A program made the position numbers and the translations under genes. The notes under the pieces were generated by a model. That model ran no database searches and was not told the origin of the DNA. It was given only the letters and a program-made list of their open reading frames with translations. Below, in pieces: positions 4,416 to 5,771 of a stretch of 5,771 nucleotides of DNA (positions are counted from its first letter, which is position 1; each line of letters begins with the position of its first letter). The stretch is from assembly GCA_016177345.1 (NCBI GenBank), contig JACOVM010000015.1, positions 1 through 5,771 on the forward strand, given 5' to 3'. The stretch is from Candidatus Woesearchaeota archaeon (lineage in GTDB: Archaea; Nanobdellota; Nanobdellia; Woesearchaeales; UBA12501).

Positions 4416-5111
4416 ATGATTCGCTTTGATTTAGAGAGCATTGCATCGAGGTTCGATGCAGTGTTTATTGACGCGAATGTTTTTGCAATAGGCCAGCTTC
4501 CTCAACAAGTACGAGAGCTTCGGCATACCCAAGAGCTGTCACCCTATCTCGACCAGTTAGGAAGGGCAAGAGAGCGCCTTTCTGACATGAGAGGCGGAGT
4601 TTCAAGCGGAGTTTCAAATTCTCCTGTTTATAATTCCCCTGTTTATATTACCTGCCTTGTCAAGCAGGAACTGGAAATAGCGCTTGGCATGGTGAGTGGC
4701 AGCATTGCTCACTTTGGGCGCCTAGTAAAAAGGGAGGGGATGCACGAGCGATTGCGCTACGCTCCGCAAATCATTCGCCTAACACGGCTTGCGGCAGAAT
4801 TCAGCCATCTTGTTCAAGAATTTCCAGTTTACCCCCTCGATGGGGTGCCAATCCCCAGAGTTCCAGGAACCCCATCAGAAGCAGACGCGTCTCTTATTGC
4901 TGCGCTCTTCCATTACGCAACAGCGCATCATGGCAAGACAGCTGCTGCAGTGAGCTACGATAAGGATGTTGTAAAGGCATACCGCTCTATTGCCCGGCAG
5001 TCCAGCATATCAGAGAATGTGTTGAATCGAACAAGAGTAGTCTGGTACGCACCAAGAGAAAAAACAGTTCTCGAACTTACCGTGGAAGAAGCAGCAAAGA
5101 TTGGAAGGTGA
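4416..5111 (+). CDS. PIN-domain protein (putative ribonuclease)
   Basis: This 231-aa protein has the ordered acidic residues of a PIN-domain metal-dependent RNase: Asp19 in FIDANVF (17-23), Glu85 in VKQELE (82-87), Asp157 in SEADASLIAAL (154-164), and Asp182/Asp184 in VSYDKDV (179-185). Such proteins cut single-stranded RNA in toxin-antitoxin pairs or in RNA processing. At 231 aa it is longer than the 120-150 aa of VapC toxins, with an expanded helical middle (about 95-140) and a C-terminal extension after about 205. No VapB-like antitoxin gene is adjacent, so a stand-alone processing or unknown role is as likely as a toxin. Residues 60-78 are encoded by two in-frame tandem duplications (4594-4646). 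ATG 4416 fits leaderless initiation from the TATA box shared with the DUF167 gene. The gene is about 55% GC in the parts counted by hand, well above the HEPN gene after it. Confidence 0.82.
   Translation: MIRFDLESIASRFDAVFIDANVFAIGQLPQQVRELRHTQELSPYLDQLGRARERLSDMRGGVSSGVSNSPVYNSPVYITCLVKQELEIALGMVSGSIAHFGRLVKREGMHERLRYAPQIIRLTRLAAEFSHLVQEFPVYPLDGVPIPRVPGTPSEADASLIAALFHYATAHHGKTAAAVSYDKDVVKAYRSIARQSSISENVLNRTRVVWYAPREKTVLELTVEEAAKIGR
4594..4617 (+). repeat. 12-bp perfect tandem duplication inside the PIN gene
   Basis: GCGGAGTTTCAA occurs twice back to back (4594-4605 and 4606-4617). Four codons are duplicated in frame, giving Gly-Val-Ser repeated in GGVSSGVS, ahead of the conserved Glu segment. 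Confidence 0.9.
4617..4646 (+). repeat. 15-bp tandem duplication, 14/15 identical, inside the PIN gene
   Basis: AATTCTCCTGTTTAT (4617-4631) is followed at once by AATTCCCCTGTTTAT (4632-4646). Five codons are duplicated, giving NSPVYNSPVY. The single change is silent at the third position of Ser (TCT to TCC). Confidence 0.9.
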
Positions 5112-5176
5112 GAAAACAGTTTCATTATCAGTTTATTATCAGACAGTATCAACTAATTTTGATGGTATCTTAACCG

Positions 5177-5698
5177 CTATTCCTTTAGGTGGCGGGTGTT
5201 ATTTAGTTTATCTCTAATCATATTAATCTGTTCTTCTGTTATTTTTTCTATAACCTCTTCCATATTGAGAACAAAACTTTTTGCCGTCTCTGAATCTTTC
5301 TTCAGTTTATCCAAATCAATTTCTTGCGTTGGATAATATTGGGCATCAACACGTAACTCTTTTGCTAGTTGAAGTTCATTGTAAAAATGCCCTTCAATCA
5401 ATTCTTCATCAACAAAGAGAAAATGCATAAGTGAAATAGTGCAATCATGTATTTCTGATTTTATTCCACATTTTTGGAGCAGTGCGTAGAAAGCAAAATA
5501 ACGAGCATAATACGCTGTTGTTGAAATCCAGTCAATTTCATCTTTTTCAGCAGCAGATTCTAGCATATTCAAACTGCTTTTTGATTTCTTAATGTAGACA
5601 TCACAAAGGGTGTTATTTTGTTCTTCTAATTTAATACCTCTTTTCTGTTTGAAACACCACAAAACATGGATTTTTTGATCTTTATCTTCTTTCATCAT
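5177..5698 (-). CDS. HEPN-domain protein, probable partner of an upstream nucleotidyltransferase
   Basis: This 173-aa all-helical protein matches the HEPN family (UPF0332-like): a first helix with KSKSSLNMLESAAEKDE, then WISTTAYYARYFAFYALLQ, the hallmark AYYA helix, then GIKSEIHDCTISLMHFLF. HEPN proteins usually pair with MNT nucleotidyltransferases as toxin-antitoxin or regulatory modules. The RX4-6H motif of RNase-active HEPN toxins is absent: no Arg has a His 5-7 residues after it. RNase activity of the usual kind is therefore doubtful. I start at ATG 5698 because GGAGA (5703-5707) is 4 nt ahead; ATG 5695 is equally possible, and an in-frame ATG 5722 lacks a ribosome site. The start lies inside the 3' end of the upstream gene, which suggests translational coupling. 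The gene is AT-rich (25-38% GC in lines counted by hand) beside a much more GC-rich neighbour, suggesting a separate origin. Confidence 0.82.
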   Translation of the reverse strand: MMKEDKDQKIHVLWCFKQKRGIKLEEQNNTLCDVYIKKSKSSLNMLESAAEKDEIDWISTTAYYARYFAFYALLQKCGIKSEIHDCTISLMHFLFVDEELIEGHFYNELQLAKELRVDAQYYPTQEIDLDKLKKDSETAKSFVLNMEEVIEKITEEQINMIRDKLNNTRHLKE

Positions 5699-5771
5699 AA
5701 TATCTCCAAAGGGCATTAACAAACTGTTCGTTATTTTGTAGAATGAGGTGATTTTTAATTATTTCTATAAA
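5682..5771 (-). CDS. C-terminal end of an upstream gene, probable HTH-nucleotidyltransferase (partial)
   Basis: From the right edge a minus-strand frame is open for 29 codons to a TAA at 5682-5684. The residues include IIKNHLILQNNEQFVNALW, then RYYDERR. The NHxIL-x-x-x-EQF pattern resembles, from memory, the tail of archaeal proteins with an HTH and a nucleotidyltransferase domain, which commonly sit directly upstream of HEPN genes. It overlaps the HEPN start by 17 nt, the usual arrangement for such pairs. The catalytic domain lies outside the window, so the family call is mainly from context. Confidence 0.55.
   Translation of the reverse strand, partial: FIEIIKNHLILQNNEQFVNALWRYYDERR
5703..5707 (-). 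promoter_or_regulatory. Shine-Dalgarno site of the HEPN gene
   Basis: GGAGA, 4 nt before ATG 5698 and 7 nt before ATG 5695, inside the 3' coding end of the upstream gene. It decides against the earlier in-frame ATG at 5722. Confidence 0.65.

Noticed and set aside
4192..4419. Plus-strand ORF with a hydrophobic tail antisense to the DUF167 gene
   Set aside because: Opposite strand of a clear DUF167 gene; the hydrophobic end is the TATA-rich divergent gap translated by chance.
4594..4646. CRISPR array or microsatellite
   Set aside because: Only two copies of two different units with no spacers, within a conserved coding frame.
5118..5140. Two near copies of AGTTTATTATC between the PIN and HEPN stops
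   Set aside because: A short imperfect tandem pair in AT-rich DNA; it can arise by chance and no function is supported.

Overview
The window looks like a piece of an archaeal genome, probably an uncultivated small-genome (DPANN-like) lineage, although the taxon is an inference. Three things point to archaea. One gene belongs to the archaeal UPF0200 P-loop kinase family. Several start codons sit about 25-28 nt from the centre of a TTTATAWA-type TATA box with no Shine-Dalgarno site, which is the leaderless pattern. Where ribosome binding sites occur, they are AGGTGA or GGAGA types. Genes are short and tightly packed.

Layout, left to right. Positions 3-140 (+) may be the last codons of a gene that enters from the left. 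Positions 145-975 (-) encode a low-molecular-weight protein-tyrosine-phosphatase-like protein whose catalytic Cys is replaced by Gly. Positions 976-1401 form a divergent intergenic region with a 17-bp inverted repeat, an 11-bp perfect hairpin and further complementary segments that could be a structured RNA; a doubtful 67-codon ORF lies there too. Positions 1402-1944 (+) encode the UPF0200 kinase-like protein, apparently leaderless. Positions 1880-2278 (-) encode an unrecognised 132-aa protein with a strong promoter and SD; its 3' end overlaps the kinase gene antisense by 65 bp. Positions 2354-3763 (-) encode an M20-family metallopeptidase with all metal-binding motifs intact.

Upstream of the peptidase's TATA box is a 181-bp element (3809-3989) with perfect 16-bp terminal inverted repeats and a perfect 8-bp direct repeat (CATTTTAA) on each side. 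It has the structure of a MITE. It happens to be open in frame with the peptidase, so a longest-ORF call would add 74 false N-terminal residues. A perfect 26-bp polypyrimidine/polypurine inverted repeat (4008-4070) follows. Next comes a DUF167/YggU-like gene (4098-4364, -), which diverges from a PIN-domain gene (4416-5111, +). The two starts are 51 bp apart, and one nearly palindromic TATA box lies at the midpoint at the right distance for leaderless transcription both ways.

The right end (about 5177-5771) is clearly more AT-rich. It holds a HEPN-domain gene (-) whose start overlaps the 3' end of an upstream gene. That gene's last 29 residues resemble the tail of archaeal HTH-nucleotidyltransferase proteins, so this is probably an MNT-HEPN type pair, cut by the window edge. 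The HEPN protein lacks the RX4-6H RNase motif.

No rRNA, tRNA, CRISPR array or transposase gene was found. The genes do not form one pathway. The most notable items are the MITE at a promoter, the shared bidirectional TATA box, the pseudophosphatase and the partial MNT-HEPN module.
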